The notes beneath the pieces are model-generated. The model saw nothing but the letters and a program-made list of their open reading frames with translations. It did no database searches and had not been told where the DNA came from. A stretch of 37,649 nucleotides of DNA, taken from assembly GCA_964509505.1 (NCBI GenBank), contig CAZDYP010000026.1, forward strand, positions 1 to 37,649, in the 5' to 3' direction. Position 1 is the stretch's first letter, and each line of letters opens with the position of its first letter. The stretch comes from CAZDYP01 sp964509505. GTDB taxonomy: Bacteria > Chloroflexota > Anaerolineae > JACRMK01. Position numbers and translations under genes: made by a program. Shown here piece by piece: positions 23,482 to 32,339 of this stretch.

Positions 23482-23916
23482 ATGCAAATCGAAATCCCCG
23501 ACCTGACTTTGCCTAAAGCAGCCGAAGCCAAAATCGAATTAAGTCTCACGGCGCAAGTCAACATCACGCATGTCACCACACAACGGCAGGTCAGCAAATT
23601 GCTGCTCGACCAAGCAGGCAATCTGCTTTACGGTGAACGCCCCAATCTGGTAGTAGGGCAACGCTTGTTGTGGCGCGTGCCTGTGTGGTTGGCTTGGCCG
23701 ACGACGGGTCCCTTAGGACAAGTGGGCGCGCGCGACGTGGATGCGCAAACAGGCGAGATTTTATACACACAAGAGCTGCTAGACGAAATCGTGGAGCGTG
23801 GTCATGCCGTGGCTCAACGTGCCGCACATCAAACAAAATTTGGCTTGGTCTCACTTCGATTACATATACACAACTCTCGTGTTGTCTCACTGGGATATGA
23901 ACTGGCTCACTCCTAA
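23482..23916 (+). CDS. Conserved-type hypothetical protein
   Basis: 144 residues with an excellent AAGGAGG ribosome site 7-8 nt before the ATG. The N-terminal part is beta-rich (IEIPDLTLPKAAEAKIELSLTAQVNITHVTTQRQVSKLLLDQAGNLLYG is typical in composition), then LWRVPVWLAWPTTGPLGQVGARDVDAQTGEIL, which resembles a small beta-sandwich or peptidase-propeptide-like YxxDAxTGE ending, then a helix. No family is recognised. The last 20 nt overlap the start of the phosphatase gene, so the two are probably translationally coupled. The MITE just upstream may supply or block its promoter. Confidence 0.6.
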   Translation: MQIEIPDLTLPKAAEAKIELSLTAQVNITHVTTQRQVSKLLLDQAGNLLYGERPNLVVGQRLLWRVPVWLAWPTTGPLGQVGARDVDAQTGEILYTQELLDEIVERGHAVAQRAAHQTKFGLVSLRLHIHNSRVVSLGYELAHS

Positions 23917-24346
23917 CCTCGCCATCGGCTCTGCCTACTACGACAGCGATAAACATGAATTGGACGCGCAAGGCATTTCTGCCGTCTTGCAACTCTATGA
24001 AGGCTACGAAGCGTGGCCCGCGCATTGGCAAGCGTTGCATCTGCCAATTGCCGACGGGCAACCCATCTCGTGCGACCTCGTGCATGTGGGGCGCGAGTTC
24101 GTGCAGACGCAACGCGCAGCAGGACGCAAGACGCTGGTGTGTTGTTTGATGGGACAGAGCCGCTCGTCAACCTTTGCGTTCGCGTGCTTGCTCGCGGATG
24201 GGCACACGCCGCAAGCGGCATGGCGCATTCTTAAGACGCGCCACCCCAACGCCTACCCCCATCCGATTTTGTTGCAATCAGTGTTGACGTGCTTGCGCGT
24301 GCCAATGACCGTCGCAGAACTTTATACGGTGAAACTAGTGGCTTAA
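23897..24346 (+). CDS. Dual-specificity-type protein phosphatase
   Basis: 149 residues. MNWLTPNLAIGSAYYDSDKHELDAQGISAVLQLY is the usual beta-strand start of the cysteine-phosphatase fold, and VCCLMGQSRSST is the P-loop C(x)5R with the general SR(S/A) ending. The residue before the catalytic Cys is Cys instead of the common His. The general acid is probably the Asp of PIADGQP. Removes phosphate from Tyr/Ser/Thr or another phosphoester (family knowledge). The frame extends upstream to 23798 but overlaps the preceding gene heavily, so the ATG at 23897 is chosen. Confidence 0.82.
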   Translation: MNWLTPNLAIGSAYYDSDKHELDAQGISAVLQLYEGYEAWPAHWQALHLPIADGQPISCDLVHVGREFVQTQRAAGRKTLVCCLMGQSRSSTFAFACLLADGHTPQAAWRILKTRHPNAYPHPILLQSVLTCLRVPMTVAELYTVKLVA

Positions 24347-24539
24347 ACACAAAGGCACGAAGATGCACAACGATCTCTTTGGGTTCTTCATGATGCTTGG
24401 CGTCTGTGCGCTGAATTTTTCCTTGATCGGTTTAGCAGCTTAAACGCGAAGCGCACGAAAAAAATTCTTTGGGGTCTGTGTATCGCTTGGCGCCTTGGTG
24501 TTGAACTTTTGGCTGCTGGGGTTAGCCATGGAGATTTGA
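24347..24539. repeat. Degenerate tandem repeat in intergenic spacer
   Basis: Two diverged units of about 85-95 bp begin GGCTTAAACACAAAGGCACGAA (24342 on) and AGCTTAAACGCGAAGCGCACGA (24438 on) and share TTCTTTGGGGT-like, GCTTGGCG and TTGAACTTTT-like segments in order. No gene is seen. The GGAG before the M16 peptidase start is at its end. Confidence 0.5.
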
Positions 24540-25808
24540 ATGAATCCAATCACAGAACATACGTTGTCGAATGGCTTGAAAATTTTGTTGCAAGAAACCC
24601 ACGCCGCGCCTGTCACGTCGGCGTGGACGTTCTATCGTGTTGGCGGACGCAACGAGGTGTCAGGCATTACAGGCGCGAGCCATTGGTGCGAACACATGAT
24701 GTTCAAAGGCACGCCGCAATTCGGCAAGGGCGTGATTGACGTCATCACCTCAAAAAATGGCGGCGTGAACAATGGTTTGACCGACCTCGACTACACGACC
24801 TACCTCTTCACGATGCCAAGCGACCGTATCACGCCCGCGCTCGAAATTCTCGCAGACCTGATGGGACATGCGCTGTTCGATCCCAACGAGGTCGAGTCCG
24901 AGCGCACGGTCATCATCTCGGAGCGCGAAGGCAGCGAGAACTACCCGACGTATCAACTCTATGAAGAAGTGCAAGCGATGGCGTTTCACGTGCATCCCTA
25001 TCAGCATGGCGTGATTGGCTGGAAGTGTGATTTGCAAACGATGACGCGCGACGACCTCTATCGCCATTATCAGACGTACTATGCGCCGCGCAACGCCATC
25101 GCTGTCGTCGTCGGCGACTTTGAAACACCGGCGATGCTCACCCAATTAGAGACTTTGTTCGGCGTGTACCACGACGGCGCGGCTCTACCCAACGTGCGTT
25201 CCGTCGAGCCGCCGCAGGAGAGCGAGCGTCGTGTGTATTTGGAGAAAGCAGGCGCGACGGCGCACTTCCGCGTCGTCTATCACATACCCGCTGCGACGCA
25301 CCCCGACATCCCCGCACTCATCGTGTTGGATGCGATTCTGTCGGGCGGCAAGGCGATGAGCTATGGCGGCGGCGTGTGGCTCAATCGCAGCGCGCGCTTG
25401 TATCGCGCGCTGGTGGACACCAAGCTCGCCGCCGATGTGAGCAGCAGCTATGGTTTGAATCGTGACCCGAGTTTGTTTGAAGTTGCGGCGACGGTGCGCG
25501 CAGGCGGCTCGCTCCGCAAGGTCGAAAACGCCGTCTTTGCCGAGCTGGAGCGCATCGCCGACAAGCCGCCGACGCGCGACGAAGTGACCAAAGCGGTGAA
25601 GCAAACACGCGCGCAGTTTGCGTATTCGACAGAGCGCGTGACCTCTGCCGCCTTTCTCATCGGCGTCATGGAGTGTCTCAGCACATGGCGCGACATCGCC
25701 ATCTTCACCGAACGCATCTCGCAAGTCACACCGAAAGATGTGCAACGTGTGGCGCAAACGTACTTGCGCAAAACCAATCGCACGGTGGGATGGTTTCAAC
25801 CGCTTTGA
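24540..25808 (+). CDS. M16-family zinc metallopeptidase (insulinase/processing-peptidase type)
   Basis: 422 residues, the single-unit length of the bacterial M16B group. The inverted zinc motif HxxEH is HWCEH (His48, Glu51, His52) within GASHWCEHMMFKGT, and the third ligand Glu is in TVIISERE (about Glu128). The N-terminal LSNGLKILLQE and the C-terminal half (RRVYLEKAGATAHFRVVYH, then LNRSARLYRALVDTKLAADVSSSY) match the two-lobed clam-shell fold, with the RLY motif that binds the substrate. No signal peptide is evident, so it is probably cytoplasmic. GGAG lies 6 nt before the ATG. Active site complete; substrate unknown. Confidence 0.93.
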   Translation: MNPITEHTLSNGLKILLQETHAAPVTSAWTFYRVGGRNEVSGITGASHWCEHMMFKGTPQFGKGVIDVITSKNGGVNNGLTDLDYTTYLFTMPSDRITPALEILADLMGHALFDPNEVESERTVIISEREGSENYPTYQLYEEVQAMAFHVHPYQHGVIGWKCDLQTMTRDDLYRHYQTYYAPRNAIAVVVGDFETPAMLTQLETLFGVYHDGAALPNVRSVEPPQESERRVYLEKAGATAHFRVVYHIPAATHPDIPALIVLDAILSGGKAMSYGGGVWLNRSARLYRALVDTKLAADVSSSYGLNRDPSLFEVAATVRAGGSLRKVENAVFAELERIADKPPTRDEVTKAVKQTRAQFAYSTERVTSAAFLIGVMECLSTWRDIAIFTERISQVTPKDVQRVAQTYLRKTNRTVGWFQPL

Positions 25809-25901
25809 TTACATCTGAAGACCTGACAAGTTTCTCCTGTCCGGTCTGGTTGGAATTTTCATTTGCGGCCAGTAGGTAATCGCCTTTCTCACTTGGCTAC
25901 C

Positions 25902-27527
25902 ATGACGCCCCAATTTCGTAATTTACTTCTCATCGGCGGTATCATCCTCATTAGTCTCACGCTTGCGCTTGTCGCGCAACCACCGCCCCTGACGTTTGCC
26001 ACAGGGTGGAGCGCGCCGCAGCAGCTCACGTTCATTGATTTGCGCGATACGCATACGGTACTGCTCGCGCCCAATAACACCTTTCAGCTCGCGTGGGCGC
26101 ATCAAGAAAACAACGTCTCACAAATTTTTACGGGACGCTTGGACTTGCGTGGCGTATGGGTCGAGCCCCCCAAGCGTATCAGTAAAACAGGTGTACATTC
26201 TATCTCACCCCAACTTGCGCAACTGGCTGATGGCAGCGCCGTCGTCGCATACCTTGAGAAGTCCACACCGAGTGGGTTGGTCGTCGCGCGCGGTTCTGGC
26301 GAGCCATTGCGCGTGGTGGCTGCCGTCGGCGATATGCGTCAGCTGATCGCGGTTGGCATTGACCAAATGCTGACGCTGGCATGGAGCGAAAATCGAGAAG
26401 CGCAGCCCTATGTGTATTCGACCAATGTGACGTGGCGCGACAGCACCCCAACCGCAGGCGCGACGCAGCGCATCAACCCTGAAGCGGCATTGGCAACATT
26501 GCCCTATTTCGTTTTGCATGGGGAGAGAGTGGAGGCGTTTTACTTCACGGACGACAACAAATACGTTGACTTGCGTATGGCATCCCTGCGCGCTAGTGGG
26601 GAACGCGCCACGGACCCAGCGGTGCTTTCGCATCGCACACAAACTGGCAGCACCGGTCCCTACCCCATCGCCGCTGCCAGCGACGACAAAGGGAATGTCT
26701 ATCTGTTTGAATCGTTAGGGAATGTGCATCTCACGCGCTTCGCCGCCAACGGTGCGCGCCTCGACGCACAACCGATTGTGTTGGAGCGTGTGCGTAGCGC
26801 GAGCGCGGTTGACGTGAAGAGCGTTGGCGCAACATTATGGGTGAGCTGGTCGGAGGCGCGACGCGGCAAAGCGGCGCAAATTTTTGTGCGCCCCTTCACG
26901 CTCGACGGGAAACCACTCGCCGCCGAAACGCGCCTCACCTTTACCTCAGCGGGCGCGTTCCAACCGCATTGGTTCATGGACAACGCGGGCGCGCCACATC
27001 TCTTTTGGGTTGAGAACATCAGCGACTCGGATGCTGCGCTGTTCTATGCCAACACAGCGCAACCCGCCGCCGTTTCGGTATGGCAACGGCTTGGGTTCGC
27101 AGGCGCGAGTCCTTTCGCTAACATGCTCTTCACGATTGCTGCTGCCTTCATGTATGCTATCCCGTTGCTCATCGCGTTCAGCTGGCGCGTCGGGCTGGTG
27201 ATGATCGTCATCGTCATCGCTTATCGTGTGCGCTTCATTCAAGCGTCAACATATCACAACCTCATTTGGTTCGCCATACTGATCGTCGCAGAGTTGGTGT
27301 TCTCCGCGCCTACGCAAGAACTGTTGAGTCAACCCGCTGTAGCGTTGAGCGGTTTGTCGCATTGGGCCTTCTCTGTCGCAGCGACTGCCGTGACGCTGTG
27401 GACGACGTGGCAATGGCGCAACGAGTTGAGCGATCAGCTGCGCTGGCCCGCGCTCGCATTCATCTGGAGCTACATGTATTACTGGCTGAACGCGCTCGTC
27501 CTTTTGCGCGAAGCGTATAGTGTATAG
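25902..27527 (+). CDS. Secreted/membrane-anchored hypothetical protein with propeller-like repeats
   Basis: 541 residues. One N-terminal helix (LLLIGGIILISLTLALVA) leads to about 370 extracytoplasmic residues rich in repeated beta patterns (TVLLAPNNTFQLAWAHQENNVSQIFTG, QLIAVGIDQMLTLAWSEN, TLWVSWSEARRGKAAQIFVRPF, APHLFWVENISD), suggesting a beta-propeller resembling sialidase/BNR-like folds but without clear Asp-boxes. The C-terminal 140 residues hold four to five helices. No family is recognised. An ATG at 25902 is preferred to an upstream in-frame GTG-type start because it immediately precedes the first helix. Confidence 0.7.
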   Translation: MTPQFRNLLLIGGIILISLTLALVAQPPPLTFATGWSAPQQLTFIDLRDTHTVLLAPNNTFQLAWAHQENNVSQIFTGRLDLRGVWVEPPKRISKTGVHSISPQLAQLADGSAVVAYLEKSTPSGLVVARGSGEPLRVVAAVGDMRQLIAVGIDQMLTLAWSENREAQPYVYSTNVTWRDSTPTAGATQRINPEAALATLPYFVLHGERVEAFYFTDDNKYVDLRMASLRASGERATDPAVLSHRTQTGSTGPYPIAAASDDKGNVYLFESLGNVHLTRFAANGARLDAQPIVLERVRSASAVDVKSVGATLWVSWSEARRGKAAQIFVRPFTLDGKPLAAETRLTFTSAGAFQPHWFMDNAGAPHLFWVENISDSDAALFYANTAQPAAVSVWQRLGFAGASPFANMLFTIAAAFMYAIPLLIAFSWRVGLVMIVIVIAYRVRFIQASTYHNLIWFAILIVAELVFSAPTQELLSQPAVALSGLSHWAFSVAATAVTLWTTWQWRNELSDQLRWPALAFIWSYMYYWLNALVLLREAYSV

Positions 27528-27587
27528 CGGATGGCAGTTAGCAGATCGCGCCTTTCGTTTCACGCTTCACCTTTCACACCCTCACTC

Positions 27588-28328
27588 ATGACAACCCAAG
27601 CTATGCACCCTGATTACAAAATGTTGCGCCGCAAAACATTGACCATCCACCGCCGTTTATCCAAAACGTACGGCGAGCCGCGCCGCTTCGCTGTCACGCA
27701 GCGCGGCGACGCGCTGAACGAGCTGATAGATTGTATCCTCAGTCAACATACCAACGACCAAAACACTGCGCGCGCGTACGCGGCCTTGCGCGCAAAATTT
27801 TCAACGTGGGCTGAGGTGCGCGATGCGCCGACGCATGAGGTGATTGCCGCGATTCGCACTGCTGGTTTGGCGAATCAAAAAGGACCTCGCATCCAAGCCG
27901 TGTTGCGCGAAATCACGGCGCAACGCGGCGAGCTCGACATCGGCTTTCTCGCAGAGTGGCCTGTGCCTGAAGCGAAACAATGGTTGATGGCGTTGCCCGG
28001 TGTCGGACCAAAAACGGCGGCGATTACTTTGCTATTCGCGTTGAATCGTCCAGCGTTTCCCGTAGATACGCACGTGCATCGCGTCACGAGGCGGCTTGGG
28101 CTTATTCCTACGACCCTCTCAGCTAACAAAGCGCACGACGCGCTCGAAGCGCTCATCCCTTCACAACACTTCTTCTCGTTTCACGTCAACCTCATCGCGC
28201 ATGGGCGCGCGCGCTGCAAAGCGCAACGTCCGCTCTGTGAACGCTGCCCATTGGTGGATGTATGCGACCACGTAATGACGCAGTTGAGCAAAATAAAATC
28301 GCCCATGCAGAGCAAGGGCGACTCTTAG
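27588..28328 (+). CDS. nth: Endonuclease III (DNA glycosylase/AP lyase)
   Basis: 246 residues. It removes oxidised pyrimidines and nicks abasic sites in base excision repair. The helix-hairpin-helix is LPGVGPKTA with the catalytic Lys142, the catalytic Asp160 is in FPVDTHVHRVTRRLG, and the 4Fe-4S ligands are arranged as Cx6Cx2Cx5C in CKAQRPLCERCPLVDVC. The ILSQHTND segment is the normal LSAQTTD variant. The frame is open to 27531, but the added residues are translated intergenic repeat, so the ATG at 27588 (or MHPDY at 27603) is preferred. Convergent with xylB, 32 nt apart, with no terminator hairpin seen. Confidence 0.95.
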   Translation: MTTQAMHPDYKMLRRKTLTIHRRLSKTYGEPRRFAVTQRGDALNELIDCILSQHTNDQNTARAYAALRAKFSTWAEVRDAPTHEVIAAIRTAGLANQKGPRIQAVLREITAQRGELDIGFLAEWPVPEAKQWLMALPGVGPKTAAITLLFALNRPAFPVDTHVHRVTRRLGLIPTTLSANKAHDALEALIPSQHFFSFHVNLIAHGRARCKAQRPLCERCPLVDVCDHVMTQLSKIKSPMQSKGDS

Positions 28329-28360
28329 ACAACACGGCGCTGATGGTTTTCTTTGCTTTC

Positions 28361-29917
28361 TCAATTCGTTGTTGTATTCTGTTGTTGCCGCTCAACCACC
28401 TTCGCCAGCGCTTCAAACTCGCGCGCCAGCGCTGGATACAACGCGCGATAGCGCGGATAGTATGCGGCATACACGGAAGCGTCTGCGCTTGGAATGGCGC
28501 TGCCAGTGAGCCTGATTACAGTGTCGCACGCCGCAGCCACATCCGTATAAACGCCCGCGCCCACGCCCGCCAGCAACGCCGCGCCGTACGCCGCGCCTTC
28601 GGTCACGTTGACGGTGACAAGCTCCGCGTTGAAAACATCCGCAAGAATTTGACGCCACAACCCACTGCGCGCCCCGCCGCCCGACGCGCGCACTTGTGTC
28701 ACGGGTATCCCCAACGCGCGCATCAATTCCAGCGAATCGCGCAAGCCGAAACTGACGCCCTCCATCACCGCGCGTGTCAGATGCGCTTTTTGATGGCGCA
28801 CGGTCAACCCAAAGAAGACGCCGCGCGCGTGCGGGTCAGGGTACGGGGTACGCTCGCCTGTAAGATATGGGAGGAACAACAAGCCCTCACACCCCGCGGG
28901 CGCATTAGCTGCGTCAGCCGTCAACACATCATACACATCTTGATTGGCGCGCGCAGCAAGCTCTTTTTCGTGTGCACCCAGCGCATCACGATACCAACGA
29001 AAACTCCCCGCTGCCGAGAGCATCACGCCCATCAAGTGCCACTTGCCCGGCACGGCATGACAAAAGGCGTGCAAGCGTCCTTGCGGTTCGACGCGATATG
29101 TATCCGCTTGCGCGAACACGACGCCCGATGTGCCTACCGTGACCGAGCTGATGCCTTCGCGCACGATGCCAGTGCCAACGGCTTGCGCCGCTTGGTCGCC
29201 GCCGCCGCCGACAACCGGCGTGCCAGCTCTCAATCCCGTCACGCGCGCTGCCTCTGCGCTGATGGTGGCGCTTGCCACAGGTGATTCAGTCACTTCAGGT
29301 AGCCACGCGCGTGGCAGCTCCAGCGCACGCACCATCTCATCCGACCATTGCCGTTTGCCCACATCAAAAAGCGCTGTGCCTGACGCATCCGATACATCGC
29401 TGAAAAATCCGCCGGTGAGTTTATAGCGCGCGTAATCTTTCGGCAGCAAAACGTGCGCGACGCGACGATATATTTCAGGTTCATGCTCACGCACCCACAG
29501 AATTTTCGGCGCAGTGAAACCCGTGAGAATCGGATTGCCCGTCAATTGCAACACACGCTCTGCGCCGACGCGTTGGGTGATGGCAGCGCATTGTGCGGCG
29601 GTGCGCTGATCATTCCACAAGATACACGGGCGCAATGTCTCGCCGTGCGCGTCAAGCAAGGTCAAGCCATGCATCTGTCCCGTGAGACCGACGGCAGCGA
29701 TGCGCGCAGGGTTCACTTGCGATTGTGCCAGCGCCTTGCCGATGCTGTGCGCCGCACCCTTCCAAAATAGTGCGGGGTCTTGTTCGCTCCACAAAGGCTG
29801 CGGCGTCTCAAACGCGTATTCTGTGGCGGCGACGGCGACAACGTTGCCTTGTTCATCCATCAGCAACGCTTTCGTCGCAGTCGTCGAGACATCAATACCA
29901 AGCAAGTAGGTAGCCAT
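28361..29917 (-). CDS. xylB: Xylulokinase
   Basis: 518 residues of the FGGY sugar-kinase family. It phosphorylates D-xylulose to xylulose 5-phosphate. The N-terminal ATP-loop is YLLGIDVSTTATKALLMDEQG, the substrate region has TGQMHGLTLLD and LWNDQRT (typical xylulokinase), the catalytic base is in VGGGGDQAAQAVG, and the FGGY second signature is VMEGVSFGLRDSLELMRALGIPVTQVRASGGGARSGLWRQILADV. Length matches the family. No xylose isomerase or transporter is adjacent. A purine-rich AAAAGGCGAGAG precedes the ATG, within the SDR remnant. Confidence 0.95.
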   Translation of the reverse strand: MATYLLGIDVSTTATKALLMDEQGNVVAVAATEYAFETPQPLWSEQDPALFWKGAAHSIGKALAQSQVNPARIAAVGLTGQMHGLTLLDAHGETLRPCILWNDQRTAAQCAAITQRVGAERVLQLTGNPILTGFTAPKILWVREHEPEIYRRVAHVLLPKDYARYKLTGGFFSDVSDASGTALFDVGKRQWSDEMVRALELPRAWLPEVTESPVASATISAEAARVTGLRAGTPVVGGGGDQAAQAVGTGIVREGISSVTVGTSGVVFAQADTYRVEPQGRLHAFCHAVPGKWHLMGVMLSAAGSFRWYRDALGAHEKELAARANQDVYDVLTADAANAPAGCEGLLFLPYLTGERTPYPDPHARGVFFGLTVRHQKAHLTRAVMEGVSFGLRDSLELMRALGIPVTQVRASGGGARSGLWRQILADVFNAELVTVNVTEGAAYGAALLAGVGAGVYTDVAAACDTVIRLTGSAIPSADASVYAAYYPRYRALYPALAREFEALAKVVERQQQNTTTN

Positions 29918-29925
29918 CTCTACTC

Positions 29926-30112
29926 TCGCCTTTTCAATTGTAGAAAAATCGTTCCCGACAAATTCTCATCAGCTTTGCCTTTGTCCGTCGTGCGCCCCGT
30001 CAGATACAGCGTTGCGCCTGCTTCGCCCAAGCCCAACGCAACGCCCTTGCCAACGCCGCGACTAGCGCCCGTCACACCAGCAATTTTTCCTGCTCAAGAC
30101 TTCATAGCGCGT
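29926..30112 (-). pseudogene. Remnant of a short-chain dehydrogenase/reductase N-terminus
   Basis: The minus strand reads MKS, a TGA, then AGKIAGVTGASRGVGKGVALGLGEAGATLYLTGRTTDKG, the first 50 residues of an SDR with the TGxxxGxG cofactor motif, and breaks off after NLSGTI. The in-frame TGA stands where relatives have a Leu-type residue, and the catalytic YxxxK part is missing, so this is a decayed fragment. Its end merges into the ribosome site of xylB. Confidence 0.75.
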
Positions 30113-30138
30113 TTCTCCGGTGTGAACGCATGACCTCA

Positions 30139-30240
30139 CCTGACCCAGTCATTGCGAATCAGCGTAGTTTGCGGCAAAGCAATCTCCTTGACGCAACACC
30201 ACGATTGCTTCGCGCATTTTGACCTTGAGCGTATTATACT
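30139..30240. repeat. Degenerate interspersed repeat (CATTGCGA...CAGCGTAGTTTGCGGC)
   Basis: Contains CATTGCGA and then CAGCGTAGTTTGCGGC, a 16-bp string also found at about 15037-15052 after CATTGCGA. Both copies later carry CGATTG. It seems to be a genome-wide intergenic repeat; no gene here. Confidence 0.5.
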
Positions 30241-30312
30241 GCATGTTTGAAAATTCAAACCCGAAGGTTTTCACGTAAGCGCCCTGCAGATTTTCAATAT
30301 GGGCAATTATGC

Positions 30313-30318
30313 TATACT
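30313..30318 (+). promoter_or_regulatory. -10 element close to the hydrolase start
   Basis: TATACT ends 9 nt before the ATG at 30328, with no Shine-Dalgarno between. If used, the transcript would be nearly leaderless. The -35 (TTTTCA, 30291-30296) is weak. Confidence 0.4.
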
Positions 30319-30327
30319 TGGCGCACG

Positions 30328-31311
30328 ATGATTATGCTATTCGCTTCAAATACTAAACCCAGTGTGACCTATCGGTTCGGCGGCGTTGCCATTCTCTGGT
30401 CTCTCCTTTGGCTGTTGATCGGTTGCAACGCATCACCACCTGCGCCCACGCCAACTCCCTTGCCCCCCAGCCCAACCGCCACGCTCACGCCCTTGCCATC
30501 AACCCCAACACCTGCGCCCACGCCAACGACCGTGCCTGTGACGACTACGCGCGACCTCGTCTATACGATTCCCGCGCAACCCGATGTGGACGCAGAACAG
30601 TTGGACATCGTCGCGCCTGTCGGCGCCAAGTCATTGCCCGTGGTGATTTTCGCGCACGGCTTCGGCGAACGCAAAGCAGACTATCGCCGCTTCAGCCAAA
30701 CATTGGCGGAACAAGGTTTCGTGGTATTCACGATTGACTGGCCCGCCCGCAACGCCGGCGCGCGTGACAACCATCGCGGCTTTCGTCGCACGTACGAGAC
30801 CTTGGCCTGCGCGGTGCGTTTTGCGCGCAATCATGCAACCCAATACGGCGGCGATGCAGCACGTTTGACCTTGATGGGTTTCTCGGCGGGCGCGAGCGCG
30901 AGCGCGTTGTTGGCGTTCGCAGCGGACAAACCCGAGCGCGCGTGGGACGACTTTGCGACGACGCGCAACGGGCCCCCACGCCAAGTGAACTGCAGCGCGC
31001 CTGAAGGTTCGTTGCAAGTCAATGCCTTCGTCGGCATCGCAGGCCCCTACGCCTTAGCAGAGGCTCTACAAAAAGATAATCCGCAATTGTGGCAACTCGT
31101 CAGCCCTTATGCCTATCTCGACAATCCCCAAAGCGCGCGCGTGCGTTTATTGCATGGCACATTCGATAGCACAGTGCCGCTCGCGCAATCCACACAGTTC
31201 TACGAAGCGCTCACGAAAAATGGCTACGCTGTCCAACTCATCAAATTCGACAAAGGACATGCCGTGCCGCCCGAACTGACCATTGAGGAAATGAGGAAAC
31301 TATGGAAGTAA
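30328..31311 (+). CDS. Alpha/beta-hydrolase lipoprotein
   Basis: 327 residues from the ATG at 30328. Lipoprotein signal with LLIGC (Cys33), a long Pro/Thr linker (about 34-75), then an alpha/beta-hydrolase: PVVIFAHGFGERKADYRRFSQTLAEQGFVVFTIDWPAR (oxyanion HGFG), nucleophile elbow GFSAG, acid Asp in LHGTFDSTVPL, and His in FDKGHAVP. The arrangement resembles dienelactone-hydrolase or PET-hydrolase-like secreted esterases. The complete triad suggests activity; the substrate is unknown. It overlaps the next gene by 10 nt (coupled translation). An in-frame upstream extension to 30247 is not supported by the signal peptide position. Confidence 0.85.
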   Translation: MIMLFASNTKPSVTYRFGGVAILWSLLWLLIGCNASPPAPTPTPLPPSPTATLTPLPSTPTPAPTPTTVPVTTTRDLVYTIPAQPDVDAEQLDIVAPVGAKSLPVVIFAHGFGERKADYRRFSQTLAEQGFVVFTIDWPARNAGARDNHRGFRRTYETLACAVRFARNHATQYGGDAARLTLMGFSAGASASALLAFAADKPERAWDDFATTRNGPPRQVNCSAPEGSLQVNAFVGIAGPYALAEALQKDNPQLWQLVSPYAYLDNPQSARVRLLHGTFDSTVPLAQSTQFYEALTKNGYAVQLIKFDKGHAVPPELTIEEMRKLWK

Positions 31312-32276
31312 CACGCGCGCGTTTCATCAGCTCACTCTTCATCATCGTGCTAGTGACACTCAGTTGCGCGCCACCGCCGGTCAAGGTGACGACGCCCGCG
31401 CCAACCCCCGCTGCGGCTAGCGCCGCACAATGGCAACGTCGGCTCTCGATGTTAGAGGCGCGTAGTTGGATCGGCATGGCGAGCGTGGGCGACAAAATCT
31501 ACGCCGTAGGCGGCATGGTCGGAGCGCAGGGACATCGTCTAAATTCTGTTGAGATGTACGACACCGTGAAGAACGAATGGCGTTACGTCGCGCCGATGCC
31601 CACCGCGCGCAGCTCACCGGCTACTGTCGCCGTCGGCGCGCAGCTTTTCGCCATCGGTGGCTTTCCCGAATCGGGCTCAACCACCGTCGTCGAAGTGTAC
31701 GATACACAATCAGACCAATGGCGCACCGGCTTCGCGCCGATGCCGACCAAGCGGTTCGATTTGGCGACGGCTGTCATCGGCACAAACATTTATACCTTTG
31801 GCGGCTTTGACACCAAACCGTTGAACGTCGTCGAAGTGTATGACACAATCGCCAATCGTTGGTCATCCGCGCCGCCACTGCCGACCGCGCGTTACGCCTT
31901 GCAAGCAGTCGTCGTCGCAGGCAAAATTTGGGTCATGGGCGGGCATCGCTCAGAACAAGGACTTACAGCCGCGATTGACATTTTCGATCCGACGACGCAA
32001 ACGTGGTCAACAGGTCCCGCTCTACCTGAACCACTCGCAGGTTTTGGCGCGAGCATGGCTGAGGGCAAAGTGCATCTCGCTAAATACGATAAACACTACC
32101 AATACGATTTTGCGACGAGGCGTTGGTCGAAGCTGCCTGCCATGCCAACCTCACGACATGGTTTGCAATTAGCGTACATCAACGGCTGGTTGTATGCGGT
32201 AGGCGGTTGCGCGCAAGGTGAAGGCAACCTGTTTGATGTGGCGAAAAACGAGGCGTATCCGATTCGAAAACAGTAA
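31302..32276 (+). CDS. Kelch-repeat lipoprotein
   Basis: 324 residues. The lipoprotein signal ends LVTLSC (Cys22). After a short Pro/Ala linker come five to six Kelch repeats with the signature double Gly and spaced Tyr/Trp: KIYAVGGMVGAQGHRLNSVEMYDTVKNEWRYVAPMPTAR, QLFAIGGFPESGSTTVVEVYDTQSDQW, NIYTFGGF, KIWVMGGH and WLYAVGG. These build a beta-propeller on the outer face of the membrane, usually for binding. It overlaps the hydrolase gene, so the two are likely made together and may work together on an extracellular polymer (inference). Confidence 0.92.
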   Translation: MEVTRARFISSLFIIVLVTLSCAPPPVKVTTPAPTPAAASAAQWQRRLSMLEARSWIGMASVGDKIYAVGGMVGAQGHRLNSVEMYDTVKNEWRYVAPMPTARSSPATVAVGAQLFAIGGFPESGSTTVVEVYDTQSDQWRTGFAPMPTKRFDLATAVIGTNIYTFGGFDTKPLNVVEVYDTIANRWSSAPPLPTARYALQAVVVAGKIWVMGGHRSEQGLTAAIDIFDPTTQTWSTGPALPEPLAGFGASMAEGKVHLAKYDKHYQYDFATRRWSKLPAMPTSRHGLQLAYINGWLYAVGGCAQGEGNLFDVAKNEAYPIRKQ

Positions 32277-32285
32277 AGACACATA

Positions 32286-32316
32286 GACCTCACGGGTTTT
32301 GGAAACCTGTGAGGTC
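32286..32316. terminator. 14-bp hairpin after the Kelch gene
   Basis: GACCTCACGGGTTT pairs with AAACCTGTGAGGTC (one G-U), loop TGG, 9 nt after the Kelch stop. It has no T-run, so it may act as a weak terminator or be an interspersed palindrome. Confidence 0.5.
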
Positions 32317-32339
32317 AAGTTGTGCAAAGAGACGAGCTG

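Noticed and set aside
29926..30112. The in-frame TGA in the SDR remnant as a second selenocysteine codon
   Set aside because: Relatives have a Leu-type residue, not Cys, at this place, the rest of the gene is missing, and no redox motif is present.
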